DNA from: Catenulispora sp. EB89
Lineage (GTDB): Bacteria; Actinomycetota; Actinomycetes; Streptomycetales; Catenulisporaceae
Assembly: GCF_041261445.1 (NCBI RefSeq)
Contig: NZ_JBGCCU010000007.1
Location: 434,001-498,000 of the forward strand
DNA: 64,000 nt
Reading direction: 5' to 3'
Position 1 is the stretch's first letter, and every line of letters starts with the position of its first letter. Below are positions 12,401 through 19,900 of the stretch, piece by piece. The notes below the pieces were generated by a model. It was given only the letters and a program-made list of their open reading frames with translations. It was not told the DNA's origin and searched no databases. The translations under genes were made by a program, and so were the position numbers.

Positions 12401-15366
12401 GTGACCGCCACCGCGCCGAGCTCGATACGCCGGAACGCGTCCGGCACCTTCAGCTCGATCCGGAACACGCCGGCGTCGTCGGAGACCTTCTTGTACAGCA
12501 CCTCGAACGCCAGCCCGGCCAGCGCGCCGGCGCGCTCGCCGCTGAGCCCGACGGCCAGGCCGTACAGCCGCGGGTCGCCGAACACCACGGCCAGGTCCAG
12601 CACCTCGGCGATGGTCGCCTCCAGGCCGAGCAGCCACTCGGCGTCGGCGGCGAACCGCATCGCCGAGCCCTGCGGCGTGCGCAGAGGGTTGCGGTCGGCC
12701 GGGGCCGGCAACATCGCTCCGGACAGCCTTCGTACGGCGTCCCGGACGGTGTCCGGCTGCGGGTCGCTCAGCGCGATCCGCTGGCCCAGGCCGAGATAGC
12801 GCAGGTCCAGCGTCCCGGAGCCCCGGCCCGGTACGGTCGGTGCGGGCTCGCGCAGCACGTCCCAGGCCAGAGGCTTGCCGTCCCGGTATTCGGTGCCGAG
12901 GAACTCTCCGGTCAGCAACAGCTCGACCGTGGGCCGGCCGTCCTGCCGCCGGGAGCGGATGCCGACGGTGTCCAGCCGCATCATCGGCAGGGCGGCGTCG
13001 GCGCGGTAGGCCACCTCCACGCTGCCGTCGTCGCCGGGGTCGACGGTGACCGTGAACCGGGACAGCTCGATCCGGTTCAGCACGTCCCAGGGCGCCTCCA
13101 GGTGGAACGCCGACGTCGGTGCCACCTGCGAGACCAGGTACTCCAGCACGGTGCCCAGCGACACGCCGCCGGCCTGGAAGACGATCACCCGGCGCTTCGG
13201 CCGGTCCGGGTCGGGATCGGCGCGCCAGCCGGACACGGCCGAGAAGGTCAAGCCGCAGAAGTCGACGGAGAACTCGTACGTCTCCACGCCGGCCGCCAGG
13301 GCGAGCGCGGCCTCGACGACGAGCCGGCCGATCGTCAGGGTGCCGCGGAGCTCGGCGTCCAGCGGCTCGCCGCGGCCCGCGCGGACCAGCTCGGCCTCGG
13401 CCGCCACCGAGATCTCCGGCAGGCCCGGGAACAGGGCCGGGGTCCAGTTGCCGGAGACGGCCCCGCGGAATTCGGCGGCGCCGGTGCCGGTGGTGAAGCG
13501 GGTCTCCAGCTCGTCGATCAGCAGCCGCGGCACCCAGGCCGGGGGCTCGCGGTCGAGCAGGCCGGCCAGCAGGCGGGCCAGGTCGACGGTGCTGTCGGCG
13601 TCCAGCCGGCCGGTGAAGACCCAGCCTTCGGCGGTGCCCAGGCGGGCGGCGCGGACGGCGCCGGTGTACTCGGCGCCGACGGAGAACCGGGGGTCCGAGC
13701 CCCCGCCGGGACCGGCCCCGGCGAGTTCGAACCCTGCGACGATGCCGCCGGTCAGGCCGCCCCGGCCGGCCGCCATGGTCAGGCCGACGTCGGTCAGGGC
13801 CAGGGTGAGGCGGCCGCCGATCGGGATGTCGAGGCGGCCGACGATGTCGGCGCCCGCGACCAGGGTCTGGGTGTCGAGGTCGCCGCCGATCAGCAGGTTG
13901 ACGATCCTGAGGTCGCGGACCGGTCCGGTGGTGCCGAAGAACAGGATCAGGACGTCGTCCAGGGGGATCTCGTCGGCGAGCAGCAGGCCCTGCACGCCCC
14001 AGCCGGGGTAGCCCGCGGTCAGGCTGAACGTGAGGACCGTGGCGTCCGGGTCCTGCGCGCTCTCGCCGGCGGCGGCGAGCGAGCGCTCCAGCGCCGCGGG
14101 CGCCCCGGGGTCCCCGCCGCGTCCGGCGGCCGCGCGCAGGTCGCCGACGGTGATGTCGGCCGTGCCGAAGAAGGACCCGGAGATGTAGCCCGGCCGGTCC
14201 TGGCCGACCCACTGCGCCAGCCACCGGGTGCCGGCCTCGCGGATGCTCAGGAACGGCAGCGGCGTGGGCCACGGCCGGTCCGAGACCAGGGTCACGGCGG
14301 CGTGGTCGATGGCCGGGCCGCCGGGCTGCCCCGGCGGGACGATGCCGGCCTCGAACTCCGCGATCCGGAAGCCGGCCATCGCGTCCAGGCCCGGTGCGGC
14401 CACCACGTCCGAGGCGTCCAGCCCGATCAGGCCGGCGATCGCGCCCGGTCCCGGCGGCACGCCGGGCGCGGCGTCCCGCAGGTCCGCCTCCATGATCCAC
14501 AGCCGTCTGGTGTTCAGCAGCGGGGTGACCGCGACGCCGGAGGCGGCCTCGGAGCCCCCGAGCCGCACCTCGGCGCGGCCGTACAGCTGGGAGTACGCCT
14601 CGGTGGGCAGGTCGTCCGGCGTCTCGGGCGGCACGGCCGGCCGGCACCGCAGCAGCAGCCCGATCCCGGCCAGCGCGGCCGGGCCGAGGCCCAGCGGCGC
14701 GTGCGGCGACAGCGCGGTCAGGTCCAGGCTCGGATGTCCGGTGACGTCGGCGGGCAGTTCCACCGGGCCCGAAACGGTGAGCGGGAAGGGCCCGAAGAAC
14801 GCCGCGTACGGCTCCAGCACCGGTGCCGCCGCCAGCGTGCCGGACAGCGTGAGCCCGGGATCGCGGCCGGTCTCGGCGACCGCGGTGAACGCCGCGCCGG
14901 GCAGTTCCAGGGTGCTGAGGAATGAGGGGTGGTCGTCGACCCGGCCGGCGTCGTCACCGATGGCGGTCGGCGGCAGCGCCGGGAAGGTGGTGCCGAACGT
15001 CCAGCCCGGAGTCTTGACGGTCAGGCGCAGGGAGAACCGGTCCCGGCCGCCCGGCGCCGTGTACTGCAGGAGCACCGCGACGTCCACCGTGTTCGGCAGG
15101 GCGGCGCGCGGCAGGCCGAACCGGCCGTTGCCGTGCAGGGTGACCAGACCCTGCTCCGGGTCGGGGACCTCGACGTCGGTCAACTGGAAGCCGGTCCCGA
15201 GGCGCAGCTGGTCCAAAGCCGGGCCGATCCCGCCGAGCCCCGGCCGGCCCACGGCAGCGGCCAGGTTTCCGGAGCCGGTGGCGAACTCCTGCTTCAGGGA
15301 CGCCGCCACCAGGTCCGGGGACGCGGCGGCGCCGTCGCCGGGCCCGCCCTCAGGGTTCGTCGTCAC
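3433..15366 (-). CDS. Giant 3977-aa protein with beta-rich N-terminal half and repeated LysM-like modules
   Basis: This is one uninterrupted frame of 3977 codons starting at a GTG that overlaps the upstream hydrolase stop as GTGA. There is no signal peptide. Residues about 1-1200 are beta-rich with short Gly/Asp-rich repeats and recall the large family annotated as DUF6603 (from memory, unchecked). About 1530-1850 and 2710-3150 hold several LysM-like modules, each with a GDT- or GET-like turn, a short helix (for example LQTVAERFG or LAEVARRSG), an N-rich turn and a closing strand. The Ala-rich linker near 2820-2860 is low complexity. The last 800 residues are globular with no family I know. 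Large LysM-bearing proteins are recalled as occasional neighbours of Tc toxins. Role unknown; peptidoglycan or glycan binding is possible, but a cytosolic scaffold or an exported filament cannot be excluded. Confidence 0.8.
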   Translation of the reverse strand: MTTNPEGGPGDGAAASPDLVAASLKQEFATGSGNLAAAVGRPGLGGIGPALDQLRLGTGFQLTDVEVPDPEQGLVTLHGNGRFGLPRAALPNTVDVAVLLQYTAPGGRDRFSLRLTVKTPGWTFGTTFPALPPTAIGDDAGRVDDHPSFLSTLELPGAAFTAVAETGRDPGLTLSGTLAAAPVLEPYAAFFGPFPLTVSGPVELPADVTGHPSLDLTALSPHAPLGLGPAALAGIGLLLRCRPAVPPETPDDLPTEAYSQLYGRAEVRLGGSEAASGVAVTPLLNTRRLWIMEADLRDAAPGVPPGPGAIAGLIGLDASDVVAAPGLDAMAGFRIAEFEAGIVPPGQPGGPAIDHAAVTLVSDRPWPTPLPFLSIREAGTRWLAQWVGQDRPGYISGSFFGTADITVGDLRAAAGRGGDPGAPAALERSLAAAGESAQDPDATVLTFSLTAGYPGWGVQGLLLADEIPLDDVLILFFGTTGPVRDLRIVNLLIGGDLDTQTLVAGADIVGRLDIPIGGRLTLALTDVGLTMAAGRGGLTGGIVAGFELAGAGPGGGSDPRFSVGAEYTGAVRAARLGTAEGWVFTGRLDADSTVDLARLLAGLLDREPPAWVPRLLIDELETRFTTGTGAAEFRGAVSGNWTPALFPGLPEISVAAEAELVRAGRGEPLDAELRGTLTIGRLVVEAALALAAGVETYEFSVDFCGLTFSAVSGWRADPDPDRPKRRVIVFQAGGVSLGTVLEYLVSQVAPTSAFHLEAPWDVLNRIELSRFTVTVDPGDDGSVEVAYRADAALPMMRLDTVGIRSRRQDGRPTVELLLTGEFLGTEYRDGKPLAWDVLREPAPTVPGRGSGTLDLRYLGLGQRIALSDPQPDTVRDAVRRLSGAMLPAPADRNPLRTPQGSAMRFAADAEWLLGLEATIAEVLDLAVVFGDPRLYGLAVGLSGERAGALAGLAFEVLYKKVSDDAGVFRIELKVPDAFRRIELGAVAVTLGLIVVEVGTDGSFLVDLGFPHGMDFGRSFSVEVAPFLGRGGLYFGVLDKAAGALVPAVTDGVFSPVIALGVGIAAGVGREVRSGPLSGGAYVELIAVFEGVFAWYTPAGANASTAQYHWVEATVSVHGKVYATVDLAILHVSVTIEAWATASVTLESYRATRVALSASVTVHASLEILFIRLSFEFSAEVDLGFTLGTDQPTPWTLAAAPQGDTFRRRSALPPARRRPERTARLLQARHVAQLAAAQEAGADVPDWDPTTRVFPDSPRTVNLYLLPVFAVDGVQVHWSPTADQAAAGSTPEAAPRHRIAFTLLGSDGGTPTAAGARRTPASAELDAQAPTARDLPAQRFVEAFLRWGLSAVTGHAYGEGRLVTAGQMAALVEDLARPDLASTAFGRTGLPAFFRTNLHLVLSGVPTGTPAPRDGTAVPLPPVLSWTSGQLPPRDFATHNQVGDRYAAQVARRAAQFSPTPPPPDAPLPPDGTPEAFASRLYRDWCLMVARTAAQAAADAMASWQLTLVLDEPSNLDAVARMFPLAVLDHRVRPSETVESAADALGATPDQLLFWNPDLAYDLAETPAGEDLEVRVGVSPETVAADVADHVVPNLLMDLGTVDYPVAETDTLQTVAERFGLGSAGRLFLDPERDLAGDPRLLRAGAEVEVPGGRRPWTGSTLMAAALYFARYAAPADLPGSAWYAERIFALNSALIEGGPAAVIPAGTGLKLPTALHSADTVDYAATAGDTVPLLAACLALAHGFPGGGDGPAGWPAFRTGTTPAPGGVDIPDATVAVLPGESLRRFALRTVVHAADPSGVTAWLGASPVLTPLFVLPVPGARIRTDGGETLAEVARRSGLALPDFARRIAAEPIFRGTVELAIARLPAQEIDRLVEAVADQAAGTVAANSARQLMSGQRLPLPGSTFPTTPDGAPAAEPLAPLYELTGQLVDGPAPDGGDPSRVALDVAVSVNQSPENTWVRLSGSTVADADVVQAFADSGILPADAAAHNPALAADPARLRPGMILLTGPTDALTYQYTNSQLRALYPPFGMTARTPFTVEALPTSERVPTVYGLSRKTALQTPVMLRLPWRPDDRDAPLTGTATLWPFPAPLRRRALAADGAAYDVWSADPTTGQGGAAPLPGTTFGTLIDFTVRRSGTAGGYDLIGADPAGRALALAVHRHLASLPEPDGTVAYVTALPAPDASDTAGRAVLDADARRTYLLRTNQSTRSLPPDGSGPAGAGPAAAEPPAHALLDDVSGFCLVLWLASVTGGTGARLGFATSGGGDLPPGIFDERGLARLGLLVVTGARQVAAPGRTLLPIDTCVVASPRLDPGTPAVYAVARNDVDATVRPVLRPGTAGFRLGFPEPDGAGDVPRMRRLFSLMTAAVTPGAGGTFAMPPSGMPTGPQNKADPGLPLSERARLRRLVRAGDPEGLAALAGTWWFEQALPVTRFGPASPAPQAEGLPAAYLDPYRGIAGTSTPLAKIAVGFADVLGDTAAPGQAGGELVLDAPVGYTDALLGVSAWPAVTLSYALVPPSAPGRDVTLAATLAPQPAALAPGADPAAAAQAALRAAERYAEVYYQLAGGRVSAHLLSALRQVPGSGGEPDALPVDAAPLLRFATAGHLAARAAAALVPATAGGPLRAVLDVFGVDVVRLAEANAGRPFAAVFGAGADRRPEVPAVTAVAAGDSADSLAAAPRPPGWPRPDGGTALLLLPDNATGLPLRPGAVLETPAREVVLPGPDPVSLALAAGIARTEPGLLAEDNADRGDILRAGFVFAFGGLEVEVPEGVFSFADLRAAFADGGATASVAALAEESAEQPGMLRGGVRLASRHYVVGSAAAGDAGRDSAAADAGRNSAAGDADPAAAAAAAAAAAETAETLAANGSGFGAADLAPLNHAAPDLFEQGALVRLGMFGTGRPQPGVAETLAEYAGRFGCPPAVLLAANLVRTPPADAAVAVPGAALVPEGEDAPLVPYPVAPGERLAAIAAKFAATAGRLAAGNAALPVLTAGHRLVVAGAATLTVAGDSFAAVLGRLRAQNPAVTLDQLAGTVAGMAGLLAADAVLICPPAVPVGAPGSLVTPRALAAEYRVDVRALLEANAGTLGVLGADVPLRHPDSGPPVRTAPSDTVNALIWRLAAAGRPADIAGIAASNLDTPCVRAGAALLLPPAPVTLTAPLGARLGSFAEPVFPLTTTLRLSRPGELVDAAFRTPGGDGPVQRADTPVPAPAAASGAGGDGGLTLAAFAEAFHGTFPDLRLGTARTGSAEGGDSGGDAAADLWVVDFRKPEGVASVRIAPLLPLPHRREESPRILALRPLYESPVNRRIEVATLRPDGTLAPATAPTDFQGVDVEVPARRLLADVDLFLGPAYAPAVFDDPAVRAELDGLLAAKRQLAEAVARGLDPVLDLPDSGAARGRRDAIDTLRQELGASLSRAYDTAAVAQYRASVDSPWVENPALPAARLVGPVRHTAASRATGAAGSVPVSIGSGVVPLDQAVSNISLLLRVADPARHASVPVDLVYDVLDLQFGVTPVPAAQGFEDSSWLAFYPPLTGTDKPAALRETVLGASDIPIPLRTYPGQPVLLGHTARPTSTSTHPTLEQSQLWTYAVTYVHEHAEQDEVLINVLYNVEPTVETGISDADDVAAALIGYQAVADDLWTLLGHYAGAPGIDPTAAANAVRTFRSLVAAVSVQWFQRWPAPDADPLAAAAPAARGRARPASAPGAPALIEHDFMVRAEYAAGPDEQAYLSTLTMTWLGDGVPHPATWPAIVCRLADGTEVPLDARTPDGTQAVYEVPEGARVPATPAPELTLSWGALPSQLYQNATVQLSVRRNQRLLGPDGPPTRAPFVFRTAPTEAPAPVAPLLEWPHPIDITNLGPTLGAAVEAALRLIAFPVIVLQGAIVLSYGTPVVPDADPIRDLSWRVPVALLPGTALSTVAADVTGAAAAWFAGNPGLPVLTGRSWAVGLSVPSRIDSGSPQPLLVYGALVYRIL
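6788..6899 (-). repeat. Alanine-rich low-complexity linker inside the giant gene
   Basis: The strand encodes two copies of a unit like DAGRDSAAA followed by eleven consecutive alanines, all in frame within the giant protein. It separates two blocks of LysM-like modules and looks like a flexible linker. Such tracts are prone to slippage, so the copy number may vary between strains. Confidence 0.7.
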
Positions 15367-16937
15367 AGGATCACCGCCATGCGGCGCAGGTCGTGCGCAT
15401 CGCGCGGGGCAAGCGTCCGCGGGGCGGCGAGGCGTCCCGCGCCGTGGTCACGGCCGGGTCCGGGGCCGGGTCCGGGAGCGGGCCGCCGGGCACTACCCGG
15501 CCGGTCCGGCGTCGGTCCGGCCGGCCGGGTGACCGGCGTGGCGCGGTATGTCGGCCGCGGGGACGGCCGGTCCGGGCGGCGGACCGCGACGCCCGGCGCG
15601 GACGGCTCGCGGAAGTCCGCCGCGTAGGCGCCGGTCCGCGAGGAAAGCCGGTCCATGGTGGGAGTCACGCCCTTCTGGAGCTTCATCACCCAGGTCACCC
15701 CCACGGGCTGCTTCCCGACCGCCAGTGGCACCTTCACCGCCGGAGCGGGCGGGAAGACCATGTCGCGTTCGCTCCTGTAGCTGCTGGAGTAGTAGATGTT
15801 GGTGTAGACCGGCCGGGACGTCTTCACCGAGTAGAAGTTCGTCGCCGGGGGCCACTTGACCTGTAGGGGAGTGCCGGTCTGCGGATCAGGGACCGTGGCG
15901 TCGTATTTCCGGGCTTCGAAGTAGGCGTTGTAGAAATGCCGGCCGCCCAGGCCGGGGTCGTTGTAGATCGCGTCGCCCGGCGGTATCCGATCCCAGAGAT
16001 ACCGCAGCACCTCGGCATCCGGATGGTGGTGGTGCTGCGCGAGTGAGGCGCTGCCGAAGAGCGCGCGGGGCTTGACCCAGTCGGCGAAGGCCGAGACCAC
16101 TTGCTCAGGGGTCGGGTTGGAGCCCGCCGGCTTGATGTCGAGGGTCCTTCTCGCCCCGTGGTGCGGAACGGTCATGCCCACGACGTTGTTCAGCCAGCCG
16201 TCGGGGATCAGCTTCGCGTAGGCCCGGTTGCATTCCAGCAGCGTCCGCCCGGTCGCGTCGCCGGTGCTGACGAACTGGTACTCCCAGTCCGTGATGGCCA
16301 GCAGGAGCACGATGGAGCGGGTGTTCTTGCCGTATGCGTGGGTCAGATACTTTCCTTTGCGGCGGATGGGGCTGAGCACGCCGGAACCGAGGTTTTCGGC
16401 GACGATGTAGCAACTGAGGTTGTCCACCGAGAAGTCGGGATCCGTTCTGAGCCCTCTGAACGAGGTGCCGTTGAATTCGCCCGCGGTGGGTGTCGTCCGC
16501 AGCGGGTTCTCGTTGGCCACCATGTACGTGGCGATCTTGTCGAGTACGTTGACCTCTTTGATGACGAAGTGGTCCCTCTCGCCCGCGTATCGGGCGTAGC
16601 GGATCCACAGCGTCGAGGGACCTGTCTGGTGCTTTGAGGGGTCGTAGGGAGTGAACCTCGCCAGCAACTGCGGCATCAGGTTGAAGTGGTCCAGGTCGCC
16701 GTGGGAGAGGTAGACCGCGTCGATGGTCGGCTGGGGCATCCTCTTAAGCTGGTCGACCAGCCAGGCGACCCGGGGTTTGGCCGCCACGTCGCTGTCGCCG
16801 CCGTAGCTGCCGAAGTCGAGCAGGATGGTGTTGGTCGGCGCGACCTCCGGCTCGGGGTCCTGGTCGAAGAGCTGGACGAAGGTGCCCAGTCCCTGCCCCA
16901 CGTCCATCGCGTTGATGATCACGTGCGTGGTGGTCAC
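15363..16937 (-). CDS. ComEC-type metallo-beta-lactamase-fold hydrolase
   Basis: The 524-aa product opens with MDVGQG (11-16) and LLDFGS (39-44). It carries the metal site H79-x-D81-x-D83-H84 (SHGDLDH) and a second site near residue 259 (VPHHGARR). This HxDxDH plus PHHG combination is typical of the ComEC/Rec2 C-terminal branch of the superfamily, here without any membrane channel. Such enzymes are usually di-metal phosphodiesterases or nucleases. The last 100 residues are a Pro/Arg-rich tail. The gene starts at a GTG overlapping the stop of the 1292-aa gene (GTGA) and its stop overlaps the start of the 3977-aa gene (GTGA), so all three are translationally coupled and probably act together. 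The substrate is unknown. Confidence 0.85.
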   Translation of the reverse strand: MTTTHVIINAMDVGQGLGTFVQLFDQDPEPEVAPTNTILLDFGSYGGDSDVAAKPRVAWLVDQLKRMPQPTIDAVYLSHGDLDHFNLMPQLLARFTPYDPSKHQTGPSTLWIRYARYAGERDHFVIKEVNVLDKIATYMVANENPLRTTPTAGEFNGTSFRGLRTDPDFSVDNLSCYIVAENLGSGVLSPIRRKGKYLTHAYGKNTRSIVLLLAITDWEYQFVSTGDATGRTLLECNRAYAKLIPDGWLNNVVGMTVPHHGARRTLDIKPAGSNPTPEQVVSAFADWVKPRALFGSASLAQHHHHPDAEVLRYLWDRIPPGDAIYNDPGLGGRHFYNAYFEARKYDATVPDPQTGTPLQVKWPPATNFYSVKTSRPVYTNIYYSSSYRSERDMVFPPAPAVKVPLAVGKQPVGVTWVMKLQKGVTPTMDRLSSRTGAYAADFREPSAPGVAVRRPDRPSPRPTYRATPVTRPAGPTPDRPGSARRPAPGPGPGPGRDHGAGRLAAPRTLAPRDAHDLRRMAVIL

Positions 16938-19900
16938 CGTGTTCCCCCTTCAGCGCCGTCCGACCCGGCGACCGCGGCGTTTCCCGGGCGCGGGATCCGG
17001 GTCTGCGAGCCCTGCTTCCGATAAGCCGCGTACCACCCGGGCGGCGACGACGCGGCGTCCTGCGGGTCGCCGTGCGGATCGCCGAAGACGACCAGGTCCA
17101 CCCCGCCGGGCGGCAGGTTCAGCCCCAGCACGGACAGCGCGAGCCGGTTCAGCCGCAGCAGGTATTCGAAGCGCGTGTCCGGGCCGTCGGCGCCGGCCGG
17201 CACGATCAGGAACTCCGCGCCGCCGAAGCCCAGCCGGATCACGCCCTGCAGGGTCGGGCCGGCGCCGGGGTCCGGGGCGTCGCCGAACCGGATGCCGAGG
17301 TAGACCGGGCCGGTGCGCGCGGTGGCGTTCCCGGCCGGTGTCTCCGTTACGGTCCCGGGGGACCAGGCGGCCAGCAGCGTGGCGGACAGGCCCGCGCTGC
17401 CGGCCAGCGCGCCGACCGAGCCGAGGTCGAGGGCGAAGGTGAGCCCGTACCACGGGGTCCGCGGCGCGGCCAGGTCGATCGGCGCGAGCACGCCGAGGAA
17501 GCCGAGGTCTTCGGGACGGCGTCCGGACCCCTCCGGGGGCGCGTCCGGATCGGCGGCGTCCGGCGGCGCGGGGACGGCCAGCAGCCCGGTCGCCCGGATC
17601 GGGAAGCGCTCGGCCAGCGCGCCGGGCCGCAGCAGGCTGCCGGCCGGGTCGAGGGCGACGCGGCCCTCGTCGACGGTGAAGTGCTGCTCGCCGATCCGGG
17701 CGGGGTCGTAGCCCATCCGGACGGTCAGCCCGGAGAAGCGCAGGTAGCCGTCACGCGGCTCCCGGCCCTCGGCGACCGCGCCCTGGGTGCCGTAGCAGAA
17801 CACGTCGAAGCCGTCGAGCCAGCGGAAGCGCAGCAGTCCGGACAGCGAGAACTCCACCGCCTGGTCGCCGGTTCCGCCGCTGTCACTCCCGCTGCCGTCA
17901 CCGCCGCCGCCCGCCATGGCGGTGCGCAGTCCGGCCGCGGTGATCTCCACGCTCTCCAACGCGGACGCGGCCAGCTCCAGCCGCGCCGGACCGTCCAGCG
18001 TCAAGGCGTAGCCGGGCGCCCCGTCGCGCAGCTGGTAGCCGCCGGTGAGGATCAGGTTGTTGCCGTGGACGGCGCCGCCGATCGCGACCTGGTCCCCAAA
18101 CAACCGGTTGACCAACAGCGCGACCCGGACCGAGAGCCCGGACACCGCCGAGCCGTCGAACCGCACGGCCAGGGCCCGGGTCCGGAACGCGAACGGCGGC
18201 GCGTCCGGCGGGGCCTGCGCGGCGGTGTCGCGGTAGTCGATCAGGCCCCGGACGCGGGTCGCCCCGGGGCGGGCGCCGCCGGCTCCCGGCAGCAGCTGGG
18301 TCAGGGGGAACGCCAGGTGGTGCGCGTAGAAGCGGCCCGGGTCGATGCCCGCGGTGACGAATCCCAGCTCCGGCGGCAGATCGGCGGCGATGACCGGGGC
18401 GTTGAAGACCAGCACGCCGTTCCACGCGGGGTTGTGGGCGATCTCGCGGGAGAAGGCCTCCTCGGGGCTGCCTGGCGGCGCCTCGGCCGCCGCGGCGATG
18501 ATCCGGCCCAGCCGCTCCGAGGCCTCGTCGGGATCCCCGGCGGCTTCCGGCCAGCCCCAGCCGCCGGGCCGGGCCGCGAGCTCGGCCAGGGAGCCGCCGG
18601 CCGACTTGACCACGAGCATGGTCGGCGCGTCGTCCCCGGTGCGCCAGGCCCGCGGCGAGAGCTGGACGGTCCAGCCGTCCACGGTGGCCTTCAGCAATCC
18701 CGCCGCGGCGACGACTGTGTCCTCGTAGGCCCGGGCCGCTTCGGGGATCGCCGCGCGGAACGTGTCCTCGTCGTCGTAGCCGGCCGGATCCATTTGGTTC
18801 AGCGCGCGCAGCGCCTCCGGCGGCAGGCCGAGGGCTTCCAGGTCGCGCAGGATCGTGGGGTCGATGCCGTACCGGACCGAGCTGTCGGCCAGGTACTCCT
18901 CGGCGTCGGCGATGACGCAGAACAGCTCCGGCGCCTGGACGGCGGCGCGCAGCCGGGGACCGATCGAGGTGAGGGTCAGCCGGGGCACCGTCGTGCCGGG
19001 GAGAGCGGCGAAGTCCAGGCTGTGCCAGCGGGTCTGTTCGGGCGCCGGGGCGTTCTCGATCGTGGCGGACAGGCCCTGCGGGGTGAGGACCGTGACGGTC
19101 GCCGCCGGTCCGCCGAGCTCGGGTTCGGCTGCGGCGTCCAGCCGTCCGGCGGATGCGTGGATGATCGCCTGCCGCGCCGGGGCGAGGGCACCCTGCTCGA
19201 TCTGCCGGGCGAAGCGGGCCAGGGCCGGCTCCACCGCCCCGAACCAGCCGACCGGGAACGCGGCCGGCAGCCGGCCGGCCGCCGGGGGATACCCCGGCAG
19301 GCGGAGCGCCGGGATCGCCACCGGCAGGGCCCAGGGCTTCGCGGGGACCAGCGTGTCGCTGAACCAGGGCGCGTTCTGCGGCGCGGCGAAGTAGATCAGG
19401 CCTTGTGGGCTCGCCTCGCTCGGCAGGACGGAGACGTACGCGGTGGTCGCCGCGGCCGACAACACCGGGGCGGCTTCGTTCGGGTGCTCGCCGTCGACGT
19501 TTCCGGCTCCGGCTCCGGCTCCGGTTCCGGTTCCGGATGCGGACGGCCGGGGCGCGAAAGCGTAGGCCGGGTTGCCCGCGGCGAAGTGCAGCAGTCCCGC
19601 CGGGTTGCTCGGCAGGACCACGTACTCGCTGCCGGACAGCCCCAGCGGCAGCGAGGTGTCAGTGCTCTGGCCCACCGAGACGGTGAAGCAGCCGTCCGGG
19701 CTCAGGTGGTAGCTGCGCGGCAGCGACGGCGAGGCCGGCGCGTCCGGATGGTCCGCGCGGGTGGGGTTCTGGCCGAACACCAGCCGGGCCGGGCGCAGCG
19801 GGCCGGCCGCCGGTTTGGTCGGCGCGATCCTGACCGGATGGCCCAGAACGGTCCGCAGCGGCGAGTCCAGGACCTGGCCCGGTCCGCGCGGCGCGGTGGC

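Noticed and set aside
6899..14647. A 2582-codon minus-strand frame inside the giant gene
   Set aside because: It runs in a different frame of the same strand, is made of Arg/Gly/Pro repeats and has no domain; the 3977-aa frame has LysM-like modules and coupled start.
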